DNA of 43,813 nt from Acinetobacter baumannii (GCF_016508585.1 NZ_JADVOP010000033.1:1-43813); one strand, 5' to 3'; numbered from the stretch's first letter, positions 8,948-18,295 are shown. Notes: generated by a model not told the origin, from the letters alone. A program made the numbers and translations.

Positions 8948-10192
8948 ATGAAAAAATTAGCCTACTCACTTTTAACTTTCAGTATATTGGGTTTGACAGC
9001 GTGTAATGATGATGACAACGATTTTTCGTTCGAGCCATCTGTTACAGTGCCGACATTGGTTTCATTTGCAAAACTTGATGTTGAAACTTATGCTGCTGGT
9101 CCAAACTCAGGTGCCTTTGTCAAAGGTGCAAATGGTATATTTCCCCCATTTAAAGGACAGCCAGTACAAGGTTTTTCAGGCGCCTTAAAAAATAATGACG
9201 GTACTTATATCGTCATGGCAGACAATGGCTTTGGTACTCAAGACAATTCATCAGATTTCTTATTGCGTTTATATCAGATCAAACCTGACTTTCGAACCAA
9301 GTCCTCTGGAACAGCGAAAGTTCAAGTGATGAGCTTTGTTCAACTTCGTGATCCCAACAAATTAATTCCCTTTAATATCATCAATCAAAATACCACCGAT
9401 CGTTTGCTCACTGGGGCTGATTTTGATCCTGAATCTATACAGCGTACTGCGGATGGGACATATTGGATCGGTGATGAGTTTGGACCTTATTTACTGCATT
9501 TTGATAAAGATGGAATTCTTTTGGATGCGCCCATTCCATTGCCTAATCCATTAAAAGCCGGCTCTGAATTACGCTCACCACAAAATCAGTTCAACAAAAT
9601 GAATATGAACTATGTGGAACCATTGGTTCAGCAAAGTGGTGGGTTCGAAGGCATGGCATTGTCTAAAGATGGACAATATCTATACCCATTGCTAGAGAAA
9701 CCATTAAAAGGCGAGACCACGCAACAATTACTGATTTCTCAATTTGACGTGAAGAAAAAAGCCTATACTGGGCGTTATTATTATTTCACTTTAAATACTA
9801 AAGCGACCAATATTGGTGACTTCCAGATGTACGATGACAAGTCTGGCATTATTATCGAACGTGATGCGAGTCAGAATAAGCTTGATGGTTATAAAAAGCT
9901 GATTCAAATTGAATTTGGTGATTCTGGTAAAGCAGTAAAACGCTCAGATCTGGTCGATTTAATGAATGTTGCCAACCCAAATAATTTATATGGTGCACCA
10001 CGTGATGGTGATATCGGTACAGGAACTACATTCGCTTTTCCATTTGAAACAATTGAAGATATTATTATTGAAAACAAAAATACTGTGACGGTTTTCAATG
10101 ACAATAATTTTCCGGGCTCTTCAGGACGAAATGCAAAGCGTGCAGATGACAATGAAATCATTCAGATTAAGTTGCCTAAATCTTTATATTAG
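8948..10192 (+). CDS. Phytase-like esterase domain lipoprotein
   Basis: A 414-aa exported protein with lipobox GLTAC (Cys19), followed by an Asp-rich tether DDDNDF. The body matches the 'esterase-like activity of phytase' family: VQGFSGALKNNDGTYIVMAD, NGFGTQDNSSDFLLRLYQI, GADFDPESIQRTADGTYWIG, DEFGPYLLHFD, GGFEGMALSKDGQYLYPLLE and a C-terminal NDNNFPGSSGR. The family is a beta-propeller with many acidic residues that probably bind calcium. Members have been linked to phosphoester or ester hydrolysis, but the substrate cannot be read from sequence. It is monocistronic and ends at a bidirectional terminator. Confidence 0.85.
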   Translation: MKKLAYSLLTFSILGLTACNDDDNDFSFEPSVTVPTLVSFAKLDVETYAAGPNSGAFVKGANGIFPPFKGQPVQGFSGALKNNDGTYIVMADNGFGTQDNSSDFLLRLYQIKPDFRTKSSGTAKVQVMSFVQLRDPNKLIPFNIINQNTTDRLLTGADFDPESIQRTADGTYWIGDEFGPYLLHFDKDGILLDAPIPLPNPLKAGSELRSPQNQFNKMNMNYVEPLVQQSGGFEGMALSKDGQYLYPLLEKPLKGETTQQLLISQFDVKKKAYTGRYYYFTLNTKATNIGDFQMYDDKSGIIIERDASQNKLDGYKKLIQIEFGDSGKAVKRSDLVDLMNVANPNNLYGAPRDGDIGTGTTFAFPFETIEDIIIENKNTVTVFNDNNFPGSSGRNAKRADDNEIIQIKLPKSLY

Positions 10193-10208
10193 ATGCTTTA
10201 ATCTGATT

Positions 10209-10238
10209 AAAAAAGCCAGTCTCATGACTGGCTTTTTT
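10209..10238. terminator. Bidirectional terminator between convergent genes
   Basis: AGCCAGT/ACTGGCT stem around CTCATG, with an A run before and six T after. It serves the phytase-like gene on the plus strand and the convergent gene ending at 10257 on the minus strand. Confidence 0.85.
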
Positions 10239-10256
10239 ATCTTCTTAGTTTAGGAA

Positions 10257-11024
10257 TTAGGCCAAGCAATCTTGTTTAGAGACTTGATCTGGACAACCCA
10301 GTGGGTTTAAAGCACATTTTAAATCTTCGATCTGATCATGGGTGACATAGCCTTTTGATTTGAGGTAATCTGCAACACGATCATCACGTAAACTTAAAAA
10401 TGCAGCATCATACACACCTAAGTCAACAAATAGCGCTGCTGTTTCTAAACTATTAAAACGATCTAGGAACACATCATTGCCATACATCAAGAACACATGA
10501 TCATAGTCTGCATGAGCATCTACTTTTAATCGCTGTGCCAAGGTGGTTGGCGAGGTTTTGATGAATAGTAGATCCGATAGCTCATCGAATTGGGTCATGT
10601 CTAAACTGTTTTCCCCAGTTTTGACTTTACCTAGCCACGCTTTAAATACCAGTACAGCACCCCCACGAAGTAACATACTCCAGACTTGATGGCGAACCTC
10701 ATCATTCAAGCACTCGCATTCATCTTCCAAGCGTTGAACCAGTTTTTCTTCTTGTTGTGCTAGTTTATCAAACAGACCTAAACCTTGTGGATGAAATGCA
10801 ACAGGTGCAAATACATCAAATTTTAATTCTTCAAACACCTGTAAAGCTAAAGGTACAGCAGCTTGATAGATTGTATTTAATGCTTGAATTTGAGCATCTT
10901 GAAGTTTGCTATGCTTAAAAATCGCTTGCCAATCAATTTCAGGCAAGATCGCATTAACACCATATTGACGATGGAATTGTTGAGCTTGATGTAGCCCATG
11001 TGGAACAGTTTCTGAAATATTCAT
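10257..11024 (-). CDS. Conserved protein of unknown function, mostly helical, Cys-rich C-terminus
   Basis: I do not recognise a domain. The 255-aa soluble protein is helix-rich with an acidic Cys motif DECECLNDE in the middle and a C-terminus containing three more cysteines (KCALNPLGCPDQVSKQDCLA). There is no signal peptide or membrane segment. ATG 11024 (MNISETVPHG) is chosen because AGGA sits 8 nt upstream. The frame is open to a TTG at 11054 with no ribosome binding site. It is convergent with the phytase-like gene and shares its terminator. Confidence 0.75.
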   Translation of the reverse strand: MNISETVPHGLHQAQQFHRQYGVNAILPEIDWQAIFKHSKLQDAQIQALNTIYQAAVPLALQVFEELKFDVFAPVAFHPQGLGLFDKLAQQEEKLVQRLEDECECLNDEVRHQVWSMLLRGGAVLVFKAWLGKVKTGENSLDMTQFDELSDLLFIKTSPTTLAQRLKVDAHADYDHVFLMYGNDVFLDRFNSLETAALFVDLGVYDAAFLSLRDDRVADYLKSKGYVTHDQIEDLKCALNPLGCPDQVSKQDCLA

Positions 11025-11451
11025 AGCTAAAATCCTATTTAAAATTGAATTCAAACGCTGTTTTTGTTTCCCTAAACATGAGCGCGATTTTGTCTTGAAT
11101 TAATTTTTGATTTATCTGAGATGCAATAGGAATACGACTAAAGTTGTAGATGTGGTGGAAAGTAGTTTTTTATTATTTAAAATCATATAAATATAAAATT
11201 GTAACCAACTATACAAGTGTATATTTACTATTTTGATGTTATTTGCCATAGAAAATAAAGCTTTGGAATCTTTCGCCAATAAACAGGGGAGTCTTTGGGT
11301 GCATTTTGAATGCTTTTGCACAATCTTTAAAAAAAATTGCTATTTCTCTTAAAAAAATATGTAACACACGCTCTAGAACACAAAGCTTTAGAGCGTGTAA
11401 ATGTTTCAAAACATTAAAGAAGAATATTCTATATCCATCATATAGACAGCA
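11025..11451. other. Gene-free spacer, about 430 bp
   Basis: AT-rich spacer upstream of the 10257-11024 gene and downstream of the hybrid kinase gene, which ends at 11452 on the minus strand. Short open frames here lack ribosome binding sites and look random. The only structure seen is the hairpin at 11366-11398. Confidence 0.6.
11366..11398 (-). terminator. Hairpin likely ending the hybrid kinase transcript
   Basis: ACACGCTCTA pairs with TAGAGCGTGT over 10 bp with a 13-nt loop. On the minus strand a run of seven T follows only after about 8 nt, so termination efficiency is uncertain. Confidence 0.5.
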
Positions 11452-14400
11452 CTATTTTGAAATTTTCAATCCAGATAACCATGCACGCAGTGAGGCCGGT
11501 TTAAGTGGTTTCTTTAAAAGCACTACATTTAAATCTTTGACACGTTGTGGTAATTCAGGATCGGAGTCTGCGGTAATCAATGCCGCAGGAACATTCTCCT
11601 GACGATTTTCAATAATGAAATCCAACCCAATTTTGCCATTGTTTAAATGCTGATCCACTAACCAGACTTGAATGTTTTCTCTTTGAATGATGTCCAGCGC
11701 CTGTTCAGGTTCTGTGGCTTTAAAGACTTGATAACCCCATTTGGTCAGCAGGGTAGTCATGCCCTCCAAAATTGTATCATCATTGTCTAAACATAAAATC
11801 TTAAATGCTTTTGCTTTTAAAGGAACAGCTTGTATTGGCGCTGCAACAACTTTAGGTGCTTCTACCATTGGGACATCAATCATAAAGCAGGAGCCTTTAC
11901 CAAGCGCTGAATATACATGTACGGGATAATCCAACAGGCTCGTCATTCGCTGTACAATTGCAAGCCCAAGTCCCAGACCCTGTTCACCCCAAGGTGAAGT
12001 ATGTCCACAACGCTCAAATTCCTGAAACAGTTTGATGCGTTGTTCTTCTGCAATCCCTGGACCTGTATCCCAAACACCAATACGAATATGCTGTGGAAGA
12101 TGCGAAGCACGCAGCACTCCCACCACTACACGCCCGCGTGCTGTATAGCGTAAGGCATTACTGACAAAGTTTTGAATGATGCGACGAATCCATTGAGGGT
12201 CAGTGTCAATCCAGAATTGGGCATCATGGACATGCAATTGGATCTCACGTTGTGCAGCAATGGATTTAAACTGCAGTTCCAAATCACTGAGTAAATCATG
12301 TAATGGATAGGCTTGGCGTTTCGGTTGAATTGAGCCACCTTCCAAGCGTGCAATATCCAAGAGTGCAGATAACATGCTTTCCGCACCATGCAAAGCGCGA
12401 TCAAGCTGTTGTAATGTTTTACGATCTTCATCCGACTGAACGCTTTGTTCCAAGGCGGTGCTGAATAGACGTGCGGCATGCATGGGCTGTAGCAAATCAT
12501 GACTGGCAGCAGCAATAAAACGACTTTTTGACATATTCGCCTTATCGGCTTGTTCACGTGCAAGCTGTTGTTCTTCAAGCGCATCTGCCAGTTGTTGGGT
12601 ACGATCAGAGACACGGGCTTCAAGTACCGCCTCATTTTCGCGGAATGCGGTAATATCGGCAAACGTTGTGACGAAACCGCCGCCTTCAATTGGATTCCCA
12701 CGCATTTGAATGACACGACCATCTTTACGGATTCGTTCAAACTCATGCGCACTTCCCACTTTCATCCAGTGAATTCGTTTGCGCACATGTTCTTCTACAG
12801 AACCAGGACCACATTCACCACGCTCAGCGTTATAACGAATCAAGTCTGCAATTGGGCAACCGACATAAACCAAATCTTTGGGATAATCAAAAAGTTTGAG
12901 GTATTGATTGTTCCATGCCACCAGGCACATATTTTCATCCACCACACTGACCCCTTGGGTCATATGGTCGATCATGGTCATGATAAGATTTTGGTTAAAA
13001 CGCTGCCATTGGGAAGCTTGGTCAAGAATGTTGGCAACCTGCCCCAAGGCTAAGCCGTTATTTACCATCGCGGTGGTTAATAAGGTACGTGCGGATGCTG
13101 CACCGATCGTTCCAGCAAGATATTGTTCAGTAAAACGCCACCACATCCCATTAGCACTGCTATTTTCGTTCAAAACCACATTATTCATGGCACAGAACTG
13201 CTGAAATGCGTGTGTTGCAGGTCCTTCTCCAGTAATACGTTTAGCCAGTGCGATTAAATCGCCAACTTTGAGCTTGGCAACATCGTGGTGCAAATAGTTA
13301 ATATCAGTTGAAGTATTTTGAGCAGGTAAAGGTTTGGTTTCGTAATAGAAAAAGCTTTCTGCCTGAATTTGTTCTGCAATGCTTGGACGATAAATTCGAG
13401 ATACCCAGATATACAAGGTAATGTTTAAACCGAGTGCCCAAATCACACCATGTGTTAATGGTGCAAATGATTCAAAACCAAACAATGCTTCTGGTCTTAA
13501 CCATTCGATATTCAAAGGACCAAACATCAAAAATTGATGGGCAAATTGGCTATATTCAACAGGGAGACTACGCAAAATCGTTGGCAGCAACAGGGTATAT
13601 GACCACAGGATAAAACCCACCACTAAACCAGAGTAGACTCCTTGGCGACTCCCGCCACGCCAATATAGACCACCGATCAATGCTGGGGAAAACTGTGCAA
13701 CAGCGCTGAATGCCAAAAGACCAAAGGTTGACAGCTGGTCAATATCATTAAAGAAGTGGAAGAATAAAAAGCCAAGTAGCATCACCGCTAAAATACATAC
13801 GCGACGCGTGAACTTGAGCACTTGTGGCAAGCGTTTATCATGACGGGAAAGAATCCCAAACTTCCATAAGGCAGGCATGATCAAGTCGTTGCTCAGCATG
13901 ATGGATAATGCTACAGAGGAGACTAAAAGCATACCTGTAGATGCAGAAAAGCCCCCTAAAAATGCCAGTAGAGATAACCAGTCTTGGTTATAACTAATCG
14001 GTAAAGAAAGTACGGCAACATCAGGAATGGTTAAATATTTCGGTGCTGCGTGAAGTGCCCAGCTGGCAATTGGAATAATGGCAATAATGGTAAGAATTAA
14101 ATAAGCGGCAAACCAGCGTCTAGCGCCTCGAATATGCTTTTCATCCCGTAATTCAACCACAGCCACATGAAACTGGCGAGGTAAACAAATAATTGCTAAA
14201 GATGCCAGTAAAGTTTGAATCCAAAAAGTTTCTGGGACGCCAAATAGTTGTACCTCATGAAATGTTTTTTGTACATCATGTGAAATTTGTACAATATTTT
14301 GAGGATGGTCAAAAATAAAAAAGAAGGCAACACAGAGCAGGGCAAACAGTTTAACAAAAGATTCAAACGCAACTGCAAGCATTAAACCGCCATGCTGTTC

Positions 14401-14976
14401 AGTATTGGCGATTTGCCGAGTACCAAACATCATCGCCAAGATTGCAAGCACTGCAGTAAGTCCAAGTACACCATTGGTTGTGGTCGAGACGACTTGAGTA
14501 TTATGATCCAGCATGACTGATGCACTGAGTGCAATAGCACGTAACTGCAAAGCCAAATAAGGAATAATCGCAATCACTGCCAAGATCGTGACTAAAGAAG
14601 CAAGTGTTCCACTTTTACCATAGCGAGCAGCGACAAAGTCGGCAATCGATGAAATGGCATGATGTTGCCGCACACGACCTAAGCGACGCCAAATGTCATA
14701 ACCCAACCAGACAAATAATAAAGGTCCTAAATAAATCGGGAGGAAAATAATACCTTCTCTTACTGCTGCTCCTGTTGCGCCATAAAAAGTCCAGGATGAA
14801 CAATAGACACCCAATGTTAGACTAAAGAGAAGCATCCTACCGCGAGTGCTTAATCGGCTGGCATGCTTCTCCCCAAAGAAGGCACAGACGAAGAGAATGA
14901 AGATGTAAAGGGCTAAAACCCCTATAATTAACCAACTGTTCATAAGGACTACAGTATAAAAATCTACGCCTATCAT
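11452..14976 (-). CDS. Hybrid sensor histidine kinase with sodium/solute symporter domain (CrbS/MxtR-like)
   Basis: A membrane sensor of about 1174 aa. Residues from about 12 to 500 form a multi-spanning sodium:solute symporter (SSS) module, followed by a linker, a PAS domain (MTQGVSVVDENMCLVAWNNQ), HisKA with SH826DLLQP, an HATPase with N box FVSNALRY, G1 WDTGPGI and G2 GLGLGLAI, and a C-terminal receiver (LCLDNDD, phospho-acceptor D1108 in LVDQH, conserved Lys in LKKPL). This order matches CbrA and, more closely given the neighbours, CrbS/MxtR, which with the response regulator CrbR/ErdR controls acetyl-CoA synthetase and acetate use. It is divergent from yjcH-actP, which supports an acetate role (inference). 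ATG 14976, with GTGGA 8 nt upstream, is preferred over TTG 15012; ATG 14943 is also possible. No partner regulator is in the window. Confidence 0.88.
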   Translation of the reverse strand: MIGVDFYTVVLMNSWLIIGVLALYIFILFVCAFFGEKHASRLSTRGRMLLFSLTLGVYCSSWTFYGATGAAVREGIIFLPIYLGPLLFVWLGYDIWRRLGRVRQHHAISSIADFVAARYGKSGTLASLVTILAVIAIIPYLALQLRAIALSASVMLDHNTQVVSTTTNGVLGLTAVLAILAMMFGTRQIANTEQHGGLMLAVAFESFVKLFALLCVAFFFIFDHPQNIVQISHDVQKTFHEVQLFGVPETFWIQTLLASLAIICLPRQFHVAVVELRDEKHIRGARRWFAAYLILTIIAIIPIASWALHAAPKYLTIPDVAVLSLPISYNQDWLSLLAFLGGFSASTGMLLVSSVALSIMLSNDLIMPALWKFGILSRHDKRLPQVLKFTRRVCILAVMLLGFLFFHFFNDIDQLSTFGLLAFSAVAQFSPALIGGLYWRGGSRQGVYSGLVVGFILWSYTLLLPTILRSLPVEYSQFAHQFLMFGPLNIEWLRPEALFGFESFAPLTHGVIWALGLNITLYIWVSRIYRPSIAEQIQAESFFYYETKPLPAQNTSTDINYLHHDVAKLKVGDLIALAKRITGEGPATHAFQQFCAMNNVVLNENSSANGMWWRFTEQYLAGTIGAASARTLLTTAMVNNGLALGQVANILDQASQWQRFNQNLIMTMIDHMTQGVSVVDENMCLVAWNNQYLKLFDYPKDLVYVGCPIADLIRYNAERGECGPGSVEEHVRKRIHWMKVGSAHEFERIRKDGRVIQMRGNPIEGGGFVTTFADITAFRENEAVLEARVSDRTQQLADALEEQQLAREQADKANMSKSRFIAAASHDLLQPMHAARLFSTALEQSVQSDEDRKTLQQLDRALHGAESMLSALLDIARLEGGSIQPKRQAYPLHDLLSDLELQFKSIAAQREIQLHVHDAQFWIDTDPQWIRRIIQNFVSNALRYTARGRVVVGVLRASHLPQHIRIGVWDTGPGIAEEQRIKLFQEFERCGHTSPWGEQGLGLGLAIVQRMTSLLDYPVHVYSALGKGSCFMIDVPMVEAPKVVAAPIQAVPLKAKAFKILCLDNDDTILEGMTTLLTKWGYQVFKATEPEQALDIIQRENIQVWLVDQHLNNGKIGLDFIIENRQENVPAALITADSDPELPQRVKDLNVVLLKKPLKPASLRAWLSGLKISK

Positions 14977-15083
14977 AACGCATCCACGAACGGACTCGTT
15001 TATTTTGCTCAAAATTTAACGACCAAAGTCTAAGTTACGAGAACCCCACAATATTGTTAATTTTGACCATGTAAAAAAAGATT

Positions 15084-15110
15084 AAAAAAAGCAACCAGGG
15101 TTCTGGTCGC
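15084..15110 (-). terminator. Terminator-like hairpin between divergent kinase and yjcH-actP
   Basis: GCAACCAG and CTGGTCGC pair (one mismatch) around GGTT. On the minus strand seven T follow the stem, so it reads as a minus-strand terminator placed just before the kinase gene. On the plus strand it would be a hairpin in the yjcH leader, 6-8 nt before the ribosome binding site. Confidence 0.6.
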
Positions 15111-15128
15111 TTATCAAGGAGCATGGTT

Positions 15129-15461
15129 ATGGATGAGAGACAAGTAGAGGCGATTCTACAAAATCCAAAATTCAAAGAAATGGTTGCTAAAAAAAGTAAA
15201 TTGAGCTGGACATTAACTGCAATTATGTTGTTCGTTTATGTTGGATTTATGCTTTTAGTCGGCTACAACAAAGAATTTTTGATGACTTCATTTAGTGGTG
15301 GAGTTACCACTTGGGGTATTCCTTTAGGTCTAGGCATTATTGTTTTATCTTTCGTATTGTGTGGTGTGTATTCATATATTGCCAACAATAAATTGGATCA
15401 ATTAAACGAAGATGCAATGAGAGAAGTAGAAGCAATTGCTCATGAAAAAGGACTTCACTAA
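15129..15461 (+). CDS. yjcH: DUF485 membrane protein YjcH, partner of ActP
   Basis: A 110-aa inner-membrane protein with two transmembrane helices (about 24-46 and 60-82) and charged ends. [19 protein letters not shown] and [20 protein letters not shown] are typical of DUF485. Family members are almost always encoded directly before an acetate/solute symporter, as here. AAGGAG at 15116-15121 favours ATG 15129 (7-nt spacing) over ATG 15123 (1-nt spacing). The stop TAA is one base before the actP start, so the genes are cotranscribed and probably coupled. Its exact function is not established. Confidence 0.88.
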   Translation: MDERQVEAILQNPKFKEMVAKKSKLSWTLTAIMLFVYVGFMLLVGYNKEFLMTSFSGGVTTWGIPLGLGIIVLSFVLCGVYSYIANNKLDQLNEDAMREVEAIAHEKGLH

Positions 15462-15462
15462 G

Positions 15463-17178
15463 ATGAAATGGAACTCTTTAAAGACTAAAGCAGCACTTGC
15501 ATCTACTGTACTGCTTTCTACTGTTGCACAAGCGGGTCCAGATTTAGGTGAAGCTCAGCAACAAGCGACCAACTGGCATGCAATCATCATGTTCGCAATT
15601 TTCGTTGGTCTTACCTTGTTCATCACCAAATGGGCAGCCAAACAAACCACCAATACAGCAGACTTCTATACCGCTGGCGGTGGTATCTCAGGTTTCCAAA
15701 ATGGTTTGGCGATTGCCGGTGACTATATGTCCGCAGCATCGTTCTTGGGTATTTCTGCAATGGTGTTTAGCTCAGGTTTTGATGGCCTGCTTTATTCACT
15801 AGGTTTCATGGTCGGCTGGCCAGTTGTATTGTTCCTGGTTGCTGAACGTTTACGTAATTTGGGTAAATATAACCTTTCTGATGTGGTTTCATTCCGCTTA
15901 GAAGAAAAGCCAGTACGTACACTTGCAGCGGTGAGTTCATTGGTCGTTGTTGCATTCTATTTGATTGCACAGATGGTGGGCGCAGGACAGCTGATCAAAC
16001 TTCTTTTTGGTTTGAACTATAACATTGCTGTGGTGATTGTTGGCCTACTTATGATGGCTTATGTGATCTTCGGTGGGATGTTGGCAACCACTTGGGTACA
16101 GATCATTAAAGCAGTTATGTTGCTTTCAGGTGCAACATTCATGGCGTTCATGGTGATGCATTCAGTAGGCTACAGCTTCTCTGAAATGTTTAAACAATCT
16201 ATCGATGTATTTGCAAAAGTACATGATGTAAGTATTGAAGATGCAACTAAGATTATGGGGCCAGGCAGCTTGGCGAAAAATCCACTCGATGCATTGTCGC
16301 TTGGTTTAGCATTAATGTTTGGTACAGCAGGTTTACCACATATCTTGATGCGTTTCTTTACTGTTAAAGATGCGAAAGAAGCACGTAAATCAGTTGTTGT
16401 GGCAACAGGTTTCATTGGTTACTTCTACTTATTAACCTTCATTATCGGTTTCGGTGCGATCCTTTTCGTATCTAATAACCCGCAATTCATTGATGTTGCA
16501 AAAATGGCTGTGACTGGCAAACTAGAATTGGTTGGCGGTAACAACATGGCTGCAGTTCACCTTGCAGATGCAGTAGGTGGCGATCTGTTCATGGGCTTCA
16601 TTTCAGCAGTGGCGTTCGCAACTATTCTTGCAGTTGTAGCAGGTTTGACACTTTCAGGTGCTTCTGCAATTTCACATGACTTATATGCAAACGTAATCAA
16701 AAAAGGTCAAACTACACCTGAGTCTGAATTACGTATGTCTAAGATCGCAACTTTAGGTCTAGCAATTTTCGCGATGATCTTGGGTATTTTGTTCGAAAAA
16801 CAAAACGTTGCATTCATGGTTGGTTTGGCATTCTCTGTTGCAGCGTGTGCAAACTTCCCCGTCTTGGTACTTTCAATGTTCTGGAAAGGCTTAACTACAC
16901 GCGGTGCCGTAATCGGTGGTGTGGTTGGACTTGTAACCGCAGTGACTTTGATTATCTTATCTAAAGCTGTTTGGGTGGATACATTAAAAATTTCTGATAC
17001 CCCAATCAACTCATTCAACGGTCCTGCAATCTTCGCTATGCCGTTAGCATTCATTTGCTGCTGGTTGTTCTCTGTGACTGATAAATCAGCACGTGCGCAA
17101 GCTGAACGCAAAGCATTTGATGCGCAGTTCGTACGCTCACAAACTGGTATCGGTATCTCTGGCGCTTCGGATCACTAA
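15463..17178 (+). CDS. actP: Cation/acetate symporter ActP
   Basis: A sodium:solute symporter family transporter of 571 aa that takes up acetate and other short carboxylates. It has an N-terminal signal-like helix ending AQAG, then about 13 helices. Family motifs include [20 protein letters not shown] near 66, [25 protein letters not shown] near 285 and [21 protein letters not shown] near 390. ATG 15463 lies one base after the yjcH stop with AAGGA 10 nt upstream; an in-frame ATG at 15436 overlaps yjcH and is less likely. It is divergent from the CrbS-like kinase, which may control it. acs is not in the window. Confidence 0.95.
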   Translation: MKWNSLKTKAALASTVLLSTVAQAGPDLGEAQQQATNWHAIIMFAIFVGLTLFITKWAAKQTTNTADFYTAGGGISGFQNGLAIAGDYMSAASFLGISAMVFSSGFDGLLYSLGFMVGWPVVLFLVAERLRNLGKYNLSDVVSFRLEEKPVRTLAAVSSLVVVAFYLIAQMVGAGQLIKLLFGLNYNIAVVIVGLLMMAYVIFGGMLATTWVQIIKAVMLLSGATFMAFMVMHSVGYSFSEMFKQSIDVFAKVHDVSIEDATKIMGPGSLAKNPLDALSLGLALMFGTAGLPHILMRFFTVKDAKEARKSVVVATGFIGYFYLLTFIIGFGAILFVSNNPQFIDVAKMAVTGKLELVGGNNMAAVHLADAVGGDLFMGFISAVAFATILAVVAGLTLSGASAISHDLYANVIKKGQTTPESELRMSKIATLGLAIFAMILGILFEKQNVAFMVGLAFSVAACANFPVLVLSMFWKGLTTRGAVIGGVVGLVTAVTLIILSKAVWVDTLKISDTPINSFNGPAIFAMPLAFICCWLFSVTDKSARAQAERKAFDAQFVRSQTGIGISGASDH

Positions 17179-17195
17179 TTGATTCCGAGGCAATC

Positions 17196-17226
17196 AAAAA
17201 ACACCTTTTCGAAGGTGTTTTTTTTG
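17196..17226 (+). terminator. Terminator of yjcH-actP
   Basis: ACACCTT pairs with AAGGTGT around a TTCG tetraloop (17201-17218), flanked by an A run and a long T run. The 220 bp that follow, up to the next gene, show no clear feature. Confidence 0.92.
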
Positions 17227-17448
17227 GGTTTTCAATATGAAAGCCCTTATTTGGCTTTTATAACAGGATTCAGCATTTGAATAATTTAGAGCCGTGATAA
17301 AGCTTGAAAAAGTACATGATTAAGCATGCTATAAATAGAATGAATTACCTCAATTTAAGAATTGAACAATAAGGTCAAATTTAAACAATTTATCAAATTG
17401 AGTGAATATGTTAATTTGAAGTTTTAAAACAATAACCAGAAATTATTT

Positions 17449-18126
17449 ATGCAATCATTCATCGAATTCTGGAAAGGTTTCAAGCAACTGCCATCGGCAT
17501 GGCTATTGTTGGTGCAATTGCTGATTTTGGTTTTGTCTGTGTACACCAATGCCAGTAGAAGCTATCAAATTCTGACCTGGTTATTGGGTGTCTCTGCATT
17601 ATTGATTATTGCCAAAGTCATTCGACAAACGCCCACTTTTACAGTGTTGGGGCTGAGTTTTGTGTTGGGTGCTTTCTCGTTATCATTTCTAATGCTGCTT
17701 GGTTTTCATTCGGTGACATTGCAAATTTTTGCCCACGCTCTTGAAGCCGCCGCTTATTTCTGTGCAGCTTATGGCTTGATTCGCTATATGTTTGCAGACC
17801 GTTATCTCACCAAAGATGAGTTGTTTGCTGCCGGAGCCGTTTTTACCCTGATCGCCTGGGGCTTTGCTTTTCTCTATAGTATTTGCCAGTTATTGGTTCC
17901 GCAAAGTTTTCAAAACCCAAACCATGTTGCGGATTATCAATCTTGGCTTGATTTATTATTTATTAGTTTCAGTTTACAGTCGGCAACAGGATTATCAGAT
18001 TTAATTCCTGTTGCACCTGCGGCACGGGTGATTTCGATGTTGCAAATGTTTTGTGGTGTGATGTATTTTGCATTGATCGTTTCACGCATGATTGCACTGC
18101 AATATATTGAAAAAAAACCTAAATAA
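17449..18126 (+). CDS. Ion-channel-like membrane protein with altered selectivity filter
   Basis: A 225-aa inner-membrane protein with about six hydrophobic segments. The C-terminal third has the layout of a two-helix K+ channel pore (Ion_trans_2): an outer helix (131-150), a pore loop LDLLFISFSLQSATGLSD, and an inner helix from about 192. At the position of the K+ filter TVGYGD the sequence reads A179-T-G-L-S-D184, followed by the usual IPVAPAAR turn. K+ selectivity is therefore doubtful, although the fold is probably kept. ATG 17449 has only a weak ribosome binding site. It is monocistronic, between actP and the choline transporter. Function unknown beyond this resemblance. Confidence 0.7.
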   Translation: MQSFIEFWKGFKQLPSAWLLLVQLLILVLSVYTNASRSYQILTWLLGVSALLIIAKVIRQTPTFTVLGLSFVLGAFSLSFLMLLGFHSVTLQIFAHALEAAAYFCAAYGLIRYMFADRYLTKDELFAAGAVFTLIAWGFAFLYSICQLLVPQSFQNPNHVADYQSWLDLLFISFSLQSATGLSDLIPVAPAARVISMLQMFCGVMYFALIVSRMIALQYIEKKPK

Positions 18127-18156
18127 CGTGAAAACTATCTTGTTACATTTACTAAA

Positions 18157-18185
18157 TTGTTGAAAATATTAATTTAAATTATAAT
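18157..18185 (+). promoter_or_regulatory. Sigma70-type promoter of the BetT gene
   Basis: TTGTTG (18157-18162), a 17-bp spacer and a perfect -10 TATAAT (18180-18185). The start site would be near 18192, giving a leader of about 100 nt. Confidence 0.6.
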
Positions 18186-18226
18186 GTGAATTGAATCTAA
18201 TTGCTGTTCTACAGGATTCGTCTTTT

Positions 18227-18240
18227 TTCACTACAGTGAA
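18227..18240. promoter_or_regulatory. Perfect inverted repeat in the BetT leader
   Basis: TTCACT-AC-AGTGAA, about 35 nt after the predicted transcription start and 56 nt before the ATG. It could be an operator for a BetI-like or other regulator, or a short RNA hairpin. No regulator gene is nearby. Confidence 0.4.
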
Positions 18241-18295
18241 TGCCTTTTTTGACCTTAAAAGGTCTGTCCATTGAATATAAAAACCTGGGGGAAAT

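Noticed and set aside
11306..11602. Plus-strand open frame overlapping the end of the hybrid kinase gene
   Set aside because: It overlaps the receiver domain coding sequence in antisense and crosses the terminator-like hairpin; it is a shadow of the real gene.
12126..13204. Long open frames on both strands inside the hybrid kinase gene
   Set aside because: The kinase motifs (PAS, H box, N and G boxes) are intact in the main frame, so these are overlapping shadow frames.
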